A stretch of DNA of 64,000 nt from Planctomycetales bacterium 10988 (GTDB taxonomy: Bacteria > Planctomycetota > Planctomycetia > Pirellulales > Pb10988), in the NCBI GenBank assembly GCA_009664345.1, contig CP043547.1:1674001-1738000 (forward strand), read 5' to 3'. How positions within the stretch are numbered: the stretch's first letter is position 1; each line of letters opens with the position of its first letter. Positions 9,790-18,263 of the stretch are shown here, piece after piece. Made by a program: the position numbers and the translations under genes. Below the pieces are notes generated by a model that was not told the DNA's origin, searched no databases, and saw only the letters and a list, made by a program, of their open reading frames with translations.

Positions 9790-9873
9790 GCCGAAGTGGC
9801 GGAATTGGCAGACGCGCTAGATTCAGGTTCTAGTGGGGGCAACCCCGTGGAGGTTCAAGTCCTCTCTTCGGCA
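9790..9873 (+). tRNA. tRNA-Leu, anticodon CAG
   Basis: The 84-nt gene folds as a class II tRNA. Acceptor GCCGAAG (9790-9796) pairs with CTTCGGC (9866-9872), with A9873 as discriminator. The anticodon stem CTAGA/TCTAG encloses the loop TTCAGGT, giving anticodon CAG. A variable arm and the GGTTCAAGTCC T-arm follow. CCA is not encoded. The 3' part (from 9822) is the attachment site of the integrated element, so after integration this part comes from the element while the 5' part is chromosomal; the tRNA remains intact. Confidence 0.95.
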
Positions 9874-9876
9874 CTA
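9822..9876 (+). repeat. Left attachment site (attL), tRNA-Leu 3' end
   Basis: These 55 bp, from the anticodon loop to three bases past the tRNA, are identical to 56062-56116. Identity stops at both edges (A9821 versus T56061; ATTG versus CCAT after the repeat). This is the expected core of site-specific integration by a tyrosine recombinase into a tRNA 3' half. Confidence 0.9.
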
Positions 9877-9885
9877 ATTGTTATC

Positions 9886-9921
9886 AAAGGACTTAGGTCA
9901 ACTTGACCTAAGTCCTTTTTT
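9886..9921 (+). terminator. Intrinsic terminator after tRNA-Leu
   Basis: A near-perfect 16-bp stem (AAAGGACTTAGGTCAA with TTGACCTAAGTCCTTT) is followed by a T run ending at 9921. A very similar terminator follows the displaced tRNA end at the other boundary of the element. Confidence 0.85.
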
Positions 9922-9949
9922 GCGTATTATTCCCCGCCAAACGCCCTGG

Positions 9950-9969
9950 GTGCCTCATAAGTGCCTCAT
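9950..9969 (+). repeat. Paired GTGCCTCAT repeats, candidate integrase arm sites (left)
   Basis: GTGCCTCAT occurs at 9950-9958 and again at 9961-9969, an 11-bp period (one helical turn). A similar pair with the same 11-bp spacing lies just inside the right end at 55913-55933. Arm-type sites of tyrosine integrases look like this; the function is inferred. Confidence 0.5.
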
Positions 9970-10063
9970 CGGGCAACCGTAGGGCGTCGTATGGCAAATG
10001 GATGGAAGGTCGTTATGGACACCTTCCCAACCTCAATTTGTCTCGATTTCGTGCGGGTGAAAC

Positions 10064-11305
10064 ATGGCGAATCTCGGAGAAAAAAAGGGGCGATATTTCG
10101 CCCGATTCCGCTATCAGCAGAAAGAATACAAGAAGTCGCTCAAGACCCGAGATCGGCGGGAAGCGAACGCGGCTTTACATCTCATTGAAAACACGATCCA
10201 CCGCTTGCTCACAGGGCAGCTGGCCGTTCCGCCCCAAGTGGACCCTGGTGACTTCATCCTCAGCGGCGGAACCAAGCAACACGTTTTCACTCCCCCTCCA
10301 AAGATGCCGAATTTTTGCGAGGGCATGGATGCCTACCTCCAAAGCAAATTCAATCTGGCTGAATCTAGCCTGACTACCGAACGCATCCATTTAGGTCATC
10401 TACTGCGATATTTAGAAAGCAACGGACACAAGTCCTTTTGCTCTGTTACTGCCAGTGATCTTGAAGGGTTTCTAACTACAAGATTGATGAAGCGTTCTCG
10501 TTGTACCGTAAAAAAAGAACGGTCTACGGTTCTCCAGTTTTTTCGCTGGGCTACCAAGAACGGATTCTTTGAAAAGTCCCCTGCCGAGGCTCTGCCCTCG
10601 ATTATGGTCGGTGCAGAGCAAGATCGCTTTCGTACTGTTGAGGAGATTGAAACGGTCATCAAGCGAGGAAGATACGATCTAGAGACAGCTCGGCACGAAT
10701 GGAGCCGCTTGTATTTGACGCCAGAGAATATCTCAGAGATTCTTGCGTGTGTTCGAAGCAACCAGGATCAAGACTTTACCCATTTACTACATATCATTCC
10801 AGCCTACACCGGGATTCGTCGAGGAGAGCTCCTTCGACTTCGCTGGCAAGACTGCGATCTTGAGAACGGCTTCCTCTGGGCACGAAGCCGAAAACAATCG
10901 CGCCCAGAACTAGAGACAATTCGACAAATCGAGATGCATCCTGAATTGAAGGAGGTACTCCACACCTGGCGAGAGAATCGATTAAAGGGGGAGTACGTGA
11001 TCTCTTATCACGATTCTCTCATTCCGCCCAACAATGGCCAAGCAAATCGGGCTTTCCGGCAGCCCCTGCGAGGCACCCGGTGGTGTTTGAACAGCGGGAA
11101 GAATTGGTTCAAACTCGGCTTTCATACGTATCGACATAGCTTTGCCAGCAATCTTGCAGCTGCCGGAGTCGATCAACGGATCATTGACGAATGGATGGGA
11201 CACCAAACCGAGGCGATGCGTAAACGCTACCGTCATCTCTTCCCACAAAAAAGACAAGCAGCAATTAACAGCTTCTCCCTGCAGCCACTCTCCGGCGGAG
11301 GATAG
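10064..11305 (+). CDS. int: Tyrosine recombinase (integrase) of the element
   Basis: The 413-residue protein belongs to the phage-integrase family. The N-terminus (residues 1-50) looks like an arm-binding domain. Residues 85-175 form the SAM-like core-binding domain, and 225-395 the catalytic domain. The active-site residues are visible: Arg in TGIRRGE (R252), HTYRH (H354, R357), GH (H380) and the nucleophile Tyr in KRYRHLF (Y389). The gene is next to attL and reads into the element, as expected for an enzyme that integrates and excises at tRNA-Leu. The next gene starts 2 bp after its stop, so they are probably co-transcribed. Confidence 0.93.
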   Translation: MANLGEKKGRYFARFRYQQKEYKKSLKTRDRREANAALHLIENTIHRLLTGQLAVPPQVDPGDFILSGGTKQHVFTPPPKMPNFCEGMDAYLQSKFNLAESSLTTERIHLGHLLRYLESNGHKSFCSVTASDLEGFLTTRLMKRSRCTVKKERSTVLQFFRWATKNGFFEKSPAEALPSIMVGAEQDRFRTVEEIETVIKRGRYDLETARHEWSRLYLTPENISEILACVRSNQDQDFTHLLHIIPAYTGIRRGELLRLRWQDCDLENGFLWARSRKQSRPELETIRQIEMHPELKEVLHTWRENRLKGEYVISYHDSLIPPNNGQANRAFRQPLRGTRWCLNSGKNWFKLGFHTYRHSFASNLAAAGVDQRIIDEWMGHQTEAMRKRYRHLFPQKRQAAINSFSLQPLSGGG

Positions 11306-11307
11306 GA

Positions 11308-13503
11308 ATGACTGACATCGACTACTCACCCTTCATGATCCTTGTTTCCAATTTTGAAGAAGAAAAGGATTCCCCGACCTTCTACGTCGAATCCTGGGAC
11401 GGAGACTATCAAGAGAGGTTTGACAAAGAGGAATTAGACACCCTTTTCGAAAATCATCCCGGAAAAAAGATTATCTGTCACAACGTGGGGGCCCTTTATT
11501 GGGCAATCCGTGAAAGCTTATTTGCAAACTCGAAACCACCAGCATTTCTTGATCTCACAATGGATGCTTGCCTTTGGTATGACCTAGGTCTCATGGATCA
11601 ACAATACGAATTCACTGCCAACGGTTATAGTACAAGGTACAACAACATTAACGAATTACGACAAAAACATCTGGGGCATCAAATAAAAGCTTCGGATGAA
11701 GATGCTCAACCTCAGCTGAGACCCACGGCACAATTTCTGCGGGAAATTTTTGGACTACTTTATCCAAAACTTCTTTCATATAGCTTTCGCTTGGCGGTCT
11801 GCTTCGATGATATCATTATCAACAAGCACCTAAACTGGAGGTTGACAGCCAGTCCGATCAGATTAAAGATCATAGGCTGGAATAAGTCACCTCAAAATCC
11901 TCGTGAAAAATTCCAGAAAAGGTTCGTTGATTCTCTTAATCAACGAGTTGAATCCCCACCGAGTTTCCCACCGCTTAAAACGTGGAATGAAACCCAGCAA
12001 GAATTTATTGATAACGACTTGCCCCCAGGAGGTCCATTGGGTATTGGACTTGATGCTCTGGGAAGCATCGTGGCAGCACATCTTAAAAGACAACCCCTTC
12101 AGCTTAACTTCACCAAGATGAGGGCTTTCAAAGAAAGATGCGAAAGGATTAAAGAGGAAGCTTCTCGCAAGCTACTCACAGACAACGCTACTAAAAAGTG
12201 TTTTGAATCTGACAACAATAAAGTCGAGATAAAAAAAGGCTTTTTAAGTGTTCATAAAAGGAAACTCCAACAATGGCTAGAAAGCCTAAAAATAGTAGAC
12301 TGGCATGATACCAATCGATGCCTTCCCAGGGATGAGAAAGGAGCTGTTTCTACAAACCCTATCCATTGGAGGTCTCTTTCCAAGACTCACGCGTTATTGA
12401 ATAGCTGGGTGAGTCTATCGAGCGCGGTCAGATGGTTACATTTGCTCAAGGAAAATCCAAGGGAGATTAGACTTCCCTACCTTCTATTTCCAGCATTTCA
12501 ATCAGTACCCTCAGAACTAGAATTCAGTGACGGGATTGGGAATCTTATCGAAGCCCCATCAGGCAAAACCCTGTACAAGGTTGAATTCACCGATATACAC
12601 CTCCGTTGTCTAACACGAATGATGGAAGCTCGAAAACATGCAGCAGGGTGGAATGTCGGAGCAGCATTAAGAAAACAAGAAAATCACCATCTTTTCTGGG
12701 CTCGATGGTTACACAAAAAACATACGATCGAGGAAGGGGCAGATTCCGTGGCAGGCTACAAATTTTGGGAGGAGCTTCCTTCAGACCTGGATGAATACAA
12801 GAAAAAGGAGCTGCTCGAAAAAGCATCAATTGTTTGGGAGATGATTGGGAATTGCTACACGAAAGCACAAGCAAGAATTTTTTTCGGGAAGAAAGGTTTG
12901 CAAGAGCTCTCAGGTGAAGCGAATATTGACGATATGATTCGAATGCTGGAATCCTGTTTCGAAAACTACTTTGGCTATCTCTCGAACCCCATCGATAAAC
13001 GCATCCAGTCGTTTTTGGATGTAAGCGTCAATGATATGGGCGAAGCTTTTTCCACGTACAATGTTTTGAAAAGAGATGTTCTTGGAAGTATTAAGAATAC
13101 TCTACTTGGCCAAAAAAAGGACGATTCATTCATGCAAGCATTCAATGACCTTGCTCGAAAGAGAAGGCCAAATGAAGAGCCAAAGAACATCCTTGATATG
13201 ATTCTCTTTGATGCCCCAACTGGTCTGACCGGAAGATCAGGGCAGAGGGAATATTGCACATACAGCCAGCATGCCAGCCATCTTGAACTGATGGAGGAAA
13301 TAAAATTATTTGCAACATTCTGCTGTTTTCGGGAAAACTTACATCTAACCGCCGTGATGGAGAATTCTTTCATTATTGAAATCGATAACAGCAAGGGCGA
13401 GGAGGAACAGCGACTTGCTGAAATTATTAATGACGTACTTGAATCTTTTTTGGGTAATCTTTCACGCGGCGCATTAAAAATTTCGGAATTGAATACCCAG
13501 TAA
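11308..13503 (+). CDS. Degenerate family A DNA polymerase-like protein
   Basis: I assign this 731-residue protein to the PolA fold by motif order. N-terminal ICHNVGALYW (56-65) aligns with the exonuclease HNxxFD motif, but the FD is replaced by LY. Residues 409-434 (IGNLIEAPSGK...VEFTDIHLRC) align with the PolA segment ending ADYSQIELR; the metal-binding Asp is Glu426. KAQARIFFG resembles the O-helix. LTAVMENSFIIEI aligns with motif C, with VHDE changed to VMEN (Glu685 at the Asp position). Both catalytic Asp positions are therefore Glu and the motif C His is lost. It may be a non-catalytic replication factor. It is translated directly after the integrase. The distant homology needs profile confirmation. 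Confidence 0.55.
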   Translation: MTDIDYSPFMILVSNFEEEKDSPTFYVESWDGDYQERFDKEELDTLFENHPGKKIICHNVGALYWAIRESLFANSKPPAFLDLTMDACLWYDLGLMDQQYEFTANGYSTRYNNINELRQKHLGHQIKASDEDAQPQLRPTAQFLREIFGLLYPKLLSYSFRLAVCFDDIIINKHLNWRLTASPIRLKIIGWNKSPQNPREKFQKRFVDSLNQRVESPPSFPPLKTWNETQQEFIDNDLPPGGPLGIGLDALGSIVAAHLKRQPLQLNFTKMRAFKERCERIKEEASRKLLTDNATKKCFESDNNKVEIKKGFLSVHKRKLQQWLESLKIVDWHDTNRCLPRDEKGAVSTNPIHWRSLSKTHALLNSWVSLSSAVRWLHLLKENPREIRLPYLLFPAFQSVPSELEFSDGIGNLIEAPSGKTLYKVEFTDIHLRCLTRMMEARKHAAGWNVGAALRKQENHHLFWARWLHKKHTIEEGADSVAGYKFWEELPSDLDEYKKKELLEKASIVWEMIGNCYTKAQARIFFGKKGLQELSGEANIDDMIRMLESCFENYFGYLSNPIDKRIQSFLDVSVNDMGEAFSTYNVLKRDVLGSIKNTLLGQKKDDSFMQAFNDLARKRRPNEEPKNILDMILFDAPTGLTGRSGQREYCTYSQHASHLELMEEIKLFATFCCFRENLHLTAVMENSFIIEIDNSKGEEEQRLAEIINDVLESFLGNLSRGALKISELNTQ

Positions 13504-13743
13504 CTCTTCTCAAATCCCTCCTGTAATGCTACAATGAAATATGGGACTATGTGGATGATGCTCTCTAACTTTGAGAGAAGGCCGGATCTGGGGCTACCAC
13601 CATCTCCTCCCTGACACGTACTCATTCCAGATTGTTTTGTGCGAAGCTGGCGATTGCCAGCGTCGTCATGAGTACGTACATTCCTCATTTCTATACTGCA
13701 GCGCCTCTTCGCATCTTCATGTTTATTTTTGAAGAGGCTCGTT
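13504..13743 (+). promoter_or_regulatory. Hairpin-rich leader before the HTH gene
   Basis: ACGTACTCAT (13616-13625) and ATGAGTACGT (13668-13677) are perfect inverted repeats 42 bp apart. Between them sits a smaller hairpin, CTGGC-GATT-GCCAG. Upstream, CTCT...GAGAG (around 13561-13576) makes another hairpin. Together they could form a regulatory RNA, a cruciform or a replication-control site. I see no coding potential. Confidence 0.45.
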
Positions 13744-14037
13744 ATGACCGCTGCACATGAATTCTCTTTACTACAATCTCAGCTGCAAGAAGTTTTGGTA
13801 ACCGTTCAGGAAATCAAAGCGCAGCTTGATCAGGCTTCCAAACCGCTGTACACGGTGGAGGAAGTCGCACATCTTGTAGGGCGTTCTGCCTACACTGTTC
13901 GCACTTGGATCCGAGAAGGTCGTATCAACGCGACGCGTATTGAAGGATCTGGCCCTAAGGGACGCCTTCTTATCCCTCATTCCGAGCTGGGAAAACTCAT
14001 AAAAACAGGTTTGGGAGCTCAGATTCCACCATCCTAG
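13744..14037 (+). CDS. Excisionase/MerR-type HTH DNA-binding protein
   Basis: I chose the ATG at 13744, which has GAAGAGG seven bases upstream; the frame opens at a TTG 15 bp earlier. Residues 5-33 are predicted coiled coil (LLQSQLQEVLVTVQEIKAQLDQ). Residues 37-85 form a winged HTH of the excisionase/MerR type: YTVEEVAHLVGRSAYTVRTWIREGRI, followed by a wing ending GRLLIPHSEL. In an integrative element this is the expected place and size for a recombination directionality factor or repressor. Which of the two it is cannot be told. Confidence 0.75.
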   Translation: MTAAHEFSLLQSQLQEVLVTVQEIKAQLDQASKPLYTVEEVAHLVGRSAYTVRTWIREGRINATRIEGSGPKGRLLIPHSELGKLIKTGLGAQIPPS

Positions 14038-14258
14038 TCGTGCATGCTTTCCAATTCCAGATTCCATGTGGAAGCTCCAAATCTGATCGCCCCCTGAACG
14101 GTGTAATCAACGACTAGGGGCCAACGCCTGTTGAACTTCCAATTCAGCGACCCTCTGTTTCTCAATCAACTTTTCACCTTCGGTGAGAACGCATCCAAGC
14201 TTTTGTAACAGCGGGAACTCTGTTACTCCCGTGGTGCGAGTCTCCCAAGAGATAGGTT

Positions 14259-14408
14259 ATGTATATGAATTCTCCTCAACTCGTGGCCGATCCCGATAAG
14301 ACTAAATTGATCCTATCAGAACCTATCGAGATCGCCGTTGATACCGAATACCACGGTCTACACACCATTATAGCTTACAAGCCGTTACGAAGATCGCTGG
14401 TAAACTGA
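14259..14408 (+). pseudogene. 5' part of the PolB gene, separated by a frameshift
   Basis: This 49-codon frame encodes IAVDTEYHGLHTI, a good match to the ExoI (DxE) motif of family B polymerases. It then runs into a stop at 14406. In the frame of the main PolB gene, the sequence from about 14369 reads YSLQAVTKIAGKLIVTLCLS and continues open into it. A single missing base near 14367-14380 therefore explains the break. The intact gene would start at 14259 and encode about 993 residues. Confidence 0.7.
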
Positions 14409-14533
14409 TCGTCACTCTTTGTCTATCAAAACCTTATCATCAAATCATAGAGTCGAAAGAACTCAGCCAGACTCTCAATGGAGATGCTTTTTACAAAAAG
14501 CATTGCGAGGAGATCGTCGTTCGTGATCCCTGT

Positions 14534-17239
14534 TTGTTGACAGAGTCCTTCTCCCCCGTTGATCTGATCAAGAGTCTCTTGGATTTACCTAATCTGGAAG
14601 GGATCACACTGTCAGAAGGAGGTGAGCTTCTTAACGACGCAGACCAAACCTTTCCGAACGGTAAATGGGACCGAAAGAAAAAACGGTGGAGTGTACCATC
14701 GATTAACTTAGTTCTGATTGGTCATTTTCTGACAGCTGATTTTTCACGGCTCTTTGGTTGTTGTTTCTATCATGAGTTACTCAAGCAGAATGGCTTCGCA
14801 CCCTCTAAGTTGAAGTTAGAAGGGAAGAAGTGCCTTCGTTTTGCTGACGCTTACTCTCATTCTCCAACGGTCATGTTCGCTAAAGATGGTCAGAGCAATC
14901 TATATCGAGTACGGCTCCGAACCTGTGATACCATCAATCCTTTTGGTCTTGCGAGCCTAGAGCGTTTGAGCCAAACTTTTTTGGGTAGAGGAAAGAATCA
15001 TGGAATTGGCCAAAAAGAGTTGGAAGATATGCGTAAGACTTTCCAAAGCAAACCTCAAGAGTCGGCTTTATACGCGGTAACCGACGCGCTGAACACCTAT
15101 CTCATCCATAAGGAGATGAAAAGACAAGACCGTGAAATCTATCAATTTTTTCACATAGATTGCAGTAAAATTCCAGAGATGGCCGCTACGATAGGGGGGC
15201 GAATTAAGGATTTTCTCATCACGATGACACAGGAGTTTGTCAAGACTTCAAAGACTCTCAGCGATAGAAAATCAATTAACTCCTTGATGTTGAAAGGATC
15301 AATTCTTCAACTCTCCTACAGGCAAAAAAAAAGTCGATTCGGTCCACAAACTGGACTCGTCCATGGGGGGTTACTTTACAGCCGATCACCCACCTGCTTC
15401 TGGCATGAGGCCCCTGGAATGCTAAGAGATGTCGACTTAAAAGGTTGTTACAATAGTATCCTTTGCCATCTCAATGTTTATTGGGGACAACCCGTCGTTT
15501 TAGAACCCGGAAGTAAGAAAATGTCTCTTGCGGATGCCGTCCAGTTAGCACAAGAACTTGCCGACTCGGATGCGTGGTTTATCCGGGTAACTGGAGACCT
15601 TTCGAACTTTCCCAACACCTTGATTCCTTCTTCTCTAGACCCTGTTACAAGTGATAATTATCGCTCCTGTTTGGAGATTACAAAACAGCAGAAATTTCAA
15701 CAAGCCCCTTCCCAGGACTGGATAGGGGGTTCGAAGCTCTTTAGTGATCGCATTGAGTCAGGTATTGTGAGCGATTCCACCTGGCGTGTCATTCAAACCT
15801 TACCTAGGACAGCAAGGTTGGAATACGAAAAGCTGATCGCTGAAAATATCGTCTACTACCCCAGAAAATTCATCGCGACATCAGCTGAAGAATATGATCA
15901 AAAACGACAAGACTTCGGGAGTGATAAACTTCCTTGGCATTCAACGTTTGATGCAGAGAATGATCAATTGATTCACCGGGAGAGTCTGGATCAAGATTAC
16001 ATATCATTAAGGTTTCCCATCCATGAATACGCTACGCAGATCGCTCAGGAACGGCAGAAAGCGATCCATAAAGAAGGGAAGGGGAGTTGCCGGGAGTTGG
16101 CTTGGAAGGTTCAAGCAAACTCGATGTATGGGGTGATAGCTAGCCGTTGCTATGTCACGAATAACTTTGTCGCGGCAAATGTGATCACTTCACAGGGGAG
16201 ATCCCTTGCCTATGTAATGATGCAGTCGCTCAATGGTATTCAAGTCATTACCGACGGCTGTACGTATCGAAAGGACCGTATCCCAGCCTGCACATTTGCC
16301 GAGTGTCTTCAGCAGATGCCCGACTATCCATTGCGACATGCAGATGAAGACTCCGGAATTCCCTTTCTTGATCCAAAGGACGTCCCCGATTCCGACGAAT
16401 CGTTTACAACATGGTATCGCAAGCATGTAGTACGGTTTTTCGAAATTAAAGGAGACTCCCTCGATTCGTTGCTGCAGATCCACGAGCTTGAACATAAAAA
16501 GACAGGAAAAACAGACAACATCGGTTTTGATGCCATGACCTGCGACGGCAGTGGAAACTACATGAAGTTGTTAAAAGAGGGAAATAACTGGTCGGTCCAA
16601 GAGAGTAAGATGCGGGGGCACAAGCCGGAAGGAAAAGAGGACCTAAAAGCCTGGATCATCGAAACCTTTTCAAAAGATACCTTTCGGGAATTACCTCCGA
16701 TTTCGAAAGAGAAGAATCTGCTGAAGCTTGAACCTGCCAAGCAAAAAGCCAAGAAGGCCTTATTACAAACCGACAATAATTCAGTCTTCCTTCCACTCTG
16801 TCTCGAAAGCGAGTCCGTGCATTCTTACAAAGTGATTAAAAACTCTGCATTCGTATTTAAAACCCCTAAACAAAGGAACCTACTTTTACGTCGGTGGGAA
16901 AAGTTTAATCAACTAACAGGTTGTGGGCTAGAACTGATCGCCTTACGTAGAAGCCATACGGATCGACAGCAATATTCCATTCAAAGTCTCAGCGAACTTA
17001 TATATAAATACATAAGAAGCGGAAGGCAAGATTTTACCAAGGACTTTAACCTAACAGAAAAGCGTTTGGAGGACACTCTAATGAAGATCGTCAAACAACG
17101 AAAGATGCAACTTAGAAAATTAAAAGAGCATGCAGACCAGGAACTTTTTCAACAGATAGTACGAGAGTTGGAAACGGAAGACCTGGTAGTTACAGGAATT
17201 CTCATCGATCCCGAGACCTATCACCTTGTTCGCAGTTAA
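14534..17239 (+). CDS. Family B DNA polymerase (main part)
   Basis: The TTG at 14534 is only the first start in this frame; the true gene probably began at 14259. Exonuclease motifs: ExoII in IGHFLTADF (D69) and ExoIII YAVTD (Y180, D184). Polymerase motifs: motif A DLKGCYNSI (D301), motif B KVQANSMYG (525-533), and motif C as VITDG (D574), where the first Asp of the usual DTD is Ile and the catalytic second Asp is kept. This spacing fits protein-primed or primer-independent PolB types. It probably replicates the element. Long helical C-terminal tail (850-901). If the frameshift is real, proofreading and possibly folding are lost. Confidence 0.8.
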   Translation: MLTESFSPVDLIKSLLDLPNLEGITLSEGGELLNDADQTFPNGKWDRKKKRWSVPSINLVLIGHFLTADFSRLFGCCFYHELLKQNGFAPSKLKLEGKKCLRFADAYSHSPTVMFAKDGQSNLYRVRLRTCDTINPFGLASLERLSQTFLGRGKNHGIGQKELEDMRKTFQSKPQESALYAVTDALNTYLIHKEMKRQDREIYQFFHIDCSKIPEMAATIGGRIKDFLITMTQEFVKTSKTLSDRKSINSLMLKGSILQLSYRQKKSRFGPQTGLVHGGLLYSRSPTCFWHEAPGMLRDVDLKGCYNSILCHLNVYWGQPVVLEPGSKKMSLADAVQLAQELADSDAWFIRVTGDLSNFPNTLIPSSLDPVTSDNYRSCLEITKQQKFQQAPSQDWIGGSKLFSDRIESGIVSDSTWRVIQTLPRTARLEYEKLIAENIVYYPRKFIATSAEEYDQKRQDFGSDKLPWHSTFDAENDQLIHRESLDQDYISLRFPIHEYATQIAQERQKAIHKEGKGSCRELAWKVQANSMYGVIASRCYVTNNFVAANVITSQGRSLAYVMMQSLNGIQVITDGCTYRKDRIPACTFAECLQQMPDYPLRHADEDSGIPFLDPKDVPDSDESFTTWYRKHVVRFFEIKGDSLDSLLQIHELEHKKTGKTDNIGFDAMTCDGSGNYMKLLKEGNNWSVQESKMRGHKPEGKEDLKAWIIETFSKDTFRELPPISKEKNLLKLEPAKQKAKKALLQTDNNSVFLPLCLESESVHSYKVIKNSAFVFKTPKQRNLLLRRWEKFNQLTGCGLELIALRRSHTDRQQYSIQSLSELIYKYIRSGRQDFTKDFNLTEKRLEDTLMKIVKQRKMQLRKLKEHADQELFQQIVRELETEDLVVTGILIDPETYHLVRS

Positions 17240-17241
17240 CC

Positions 17242-17290
17242 ATTTGACGGAAAAATCACACGAATCGTTTCATCGATTTTTCCGTCAAAT
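17242..17290 (+). terminator. Terminator-like perfect inverted repeat after PolB
   Basis: ATTTGACGGAAAAATC (17242-17257) is perfectly repeated in inverse at 17275-17290, starting three bases after the PolB stop. There is no long T run, so a cruciform or protein-binding site is also possible. Confidence 0.5.
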
Positions 17291-17423
17291 AATCGACAAA
17301 AATTACTTAGAACAGCAGTAGGTTATTCTCTTTGAAAAAGGGGGAGGGGGTATGGAGTCTTCGAACTTACAAAGTTTTCTATTTTAACAGGGGAACAACG
17401 AAAGGAGTCGTGCAACAGAGGAG

Positions 17424-18263
17424 ATGAGCTGGGACGCTAAACGCAATGGTAAGAGCTATTATTATCGAAATAAGCGGGTAGATGGTCGCCCTGTCAAGGA
17501 ATATCTCGGGAGTGGAAAGAAAGCAAAAGCTGCCGCTCAAGAAGATTGCGAGCGGCGTCTCCGGCGATCCCGTGATCGACAGTATTGGGATCAACAACTT
17601 TCGTCCTTTGAAGAAGCCGATCAATTGCTGCAACAACTTAGTGAAGGCATTACTTTATTGTTTCGGGCTGTCCTCATCCGTGAAGGTTTTTATTTACATA
17701 AAGGACACGAATGGAGGAAAAGGAGAAAAAAGAAAATGAAAATGAGTGAAGAGAACAAACCTTCGCTAGAGGAGGAAGTTCGTGAAGCTTTTCGTCGTAC
17801 TGTAGAAAAAGCAAATGCAGGCAACGAGCGAGCTTTAAGGGTGATGAAGAAATATTTGGACCTTCACCCTGAGCTATGGAAGAATCTTGGTGATTTATCC
17901 AAGGTCGCCGAAGAGGCTTGGCTCAATCTTTGTGCGCAGGAGGATGTGTTAAGTAAAGAAGTCCTACGTCGGCAGTTGGCTGCATTGAAAGAAGAGATTC
18001 TTGACGGTTCCGAATCGATTCTAGAAAAGTTGTTAGCTGAGACGGTGGTTTCTACTTGGATGGAACTCCAGTATTTACGCTGTGTTGATGCCGATCCAAC
18101 CCCACGTAATACAGGACAAACCAGCATGTTGGTCAAGCGGCTAGAGTCCGCTGATCGGCGTATGCAAACGGGAATTAAACAACTTGTCCAGTTAAGAAGA
18201 CGGCTTCCTAACAAGACGATCGCTCCCGCTTTAAAAATTTATAATCAATCAAGAGTAGGTTAG
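17424..18263 (+). CDS. Hypothetical protein of the integrative element
   Basis: The 279-residue protein starts at an ATG after CAGAGGAG. The N-terminus (MSWDAKRNGKSYYYRNKRVDGRPVKEYLGSG) has the look of a short beta-hairpin DNA-binding module, as seen at integrase N-termini. Residues 60-120 are highly charged. The second half is all-helical (EEEVREAFRRTVEKANAGNERALRVMKKYLDLHPELW) and ends in a basic stretch. I believe similar proteins accompany mobile elements in planctomycetes, and the helical half resembles small-terminase-like proteins, but I cannot name the function. Codon usage and strand match the PolB module. Confidence 0.65.
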   Translation: MSWDAKRNGKSYYYRNKRVDGRPVKEYLGSGKKAKAAAQEDCERRLRRSRDRQYWDQQLSSFEEADQLLQQLSEGITLLFRAVLIREGFYLHKGHEWRKRRKKKMKMSEENKPSLEEEVREAFRRTVEKANAGNERALRVMKKYLDLHPELWKNLGDLSKVAEEAWLNLCAQEDVLSKEVLRRQLAALKEEILDGSESILEKLLAETVVSTWMELQYLRCVDADPTPRNTGQTSMLVKRLESADRRMQTGIKQLVQLRRRLPNKTIAPALKIYNQSRVG

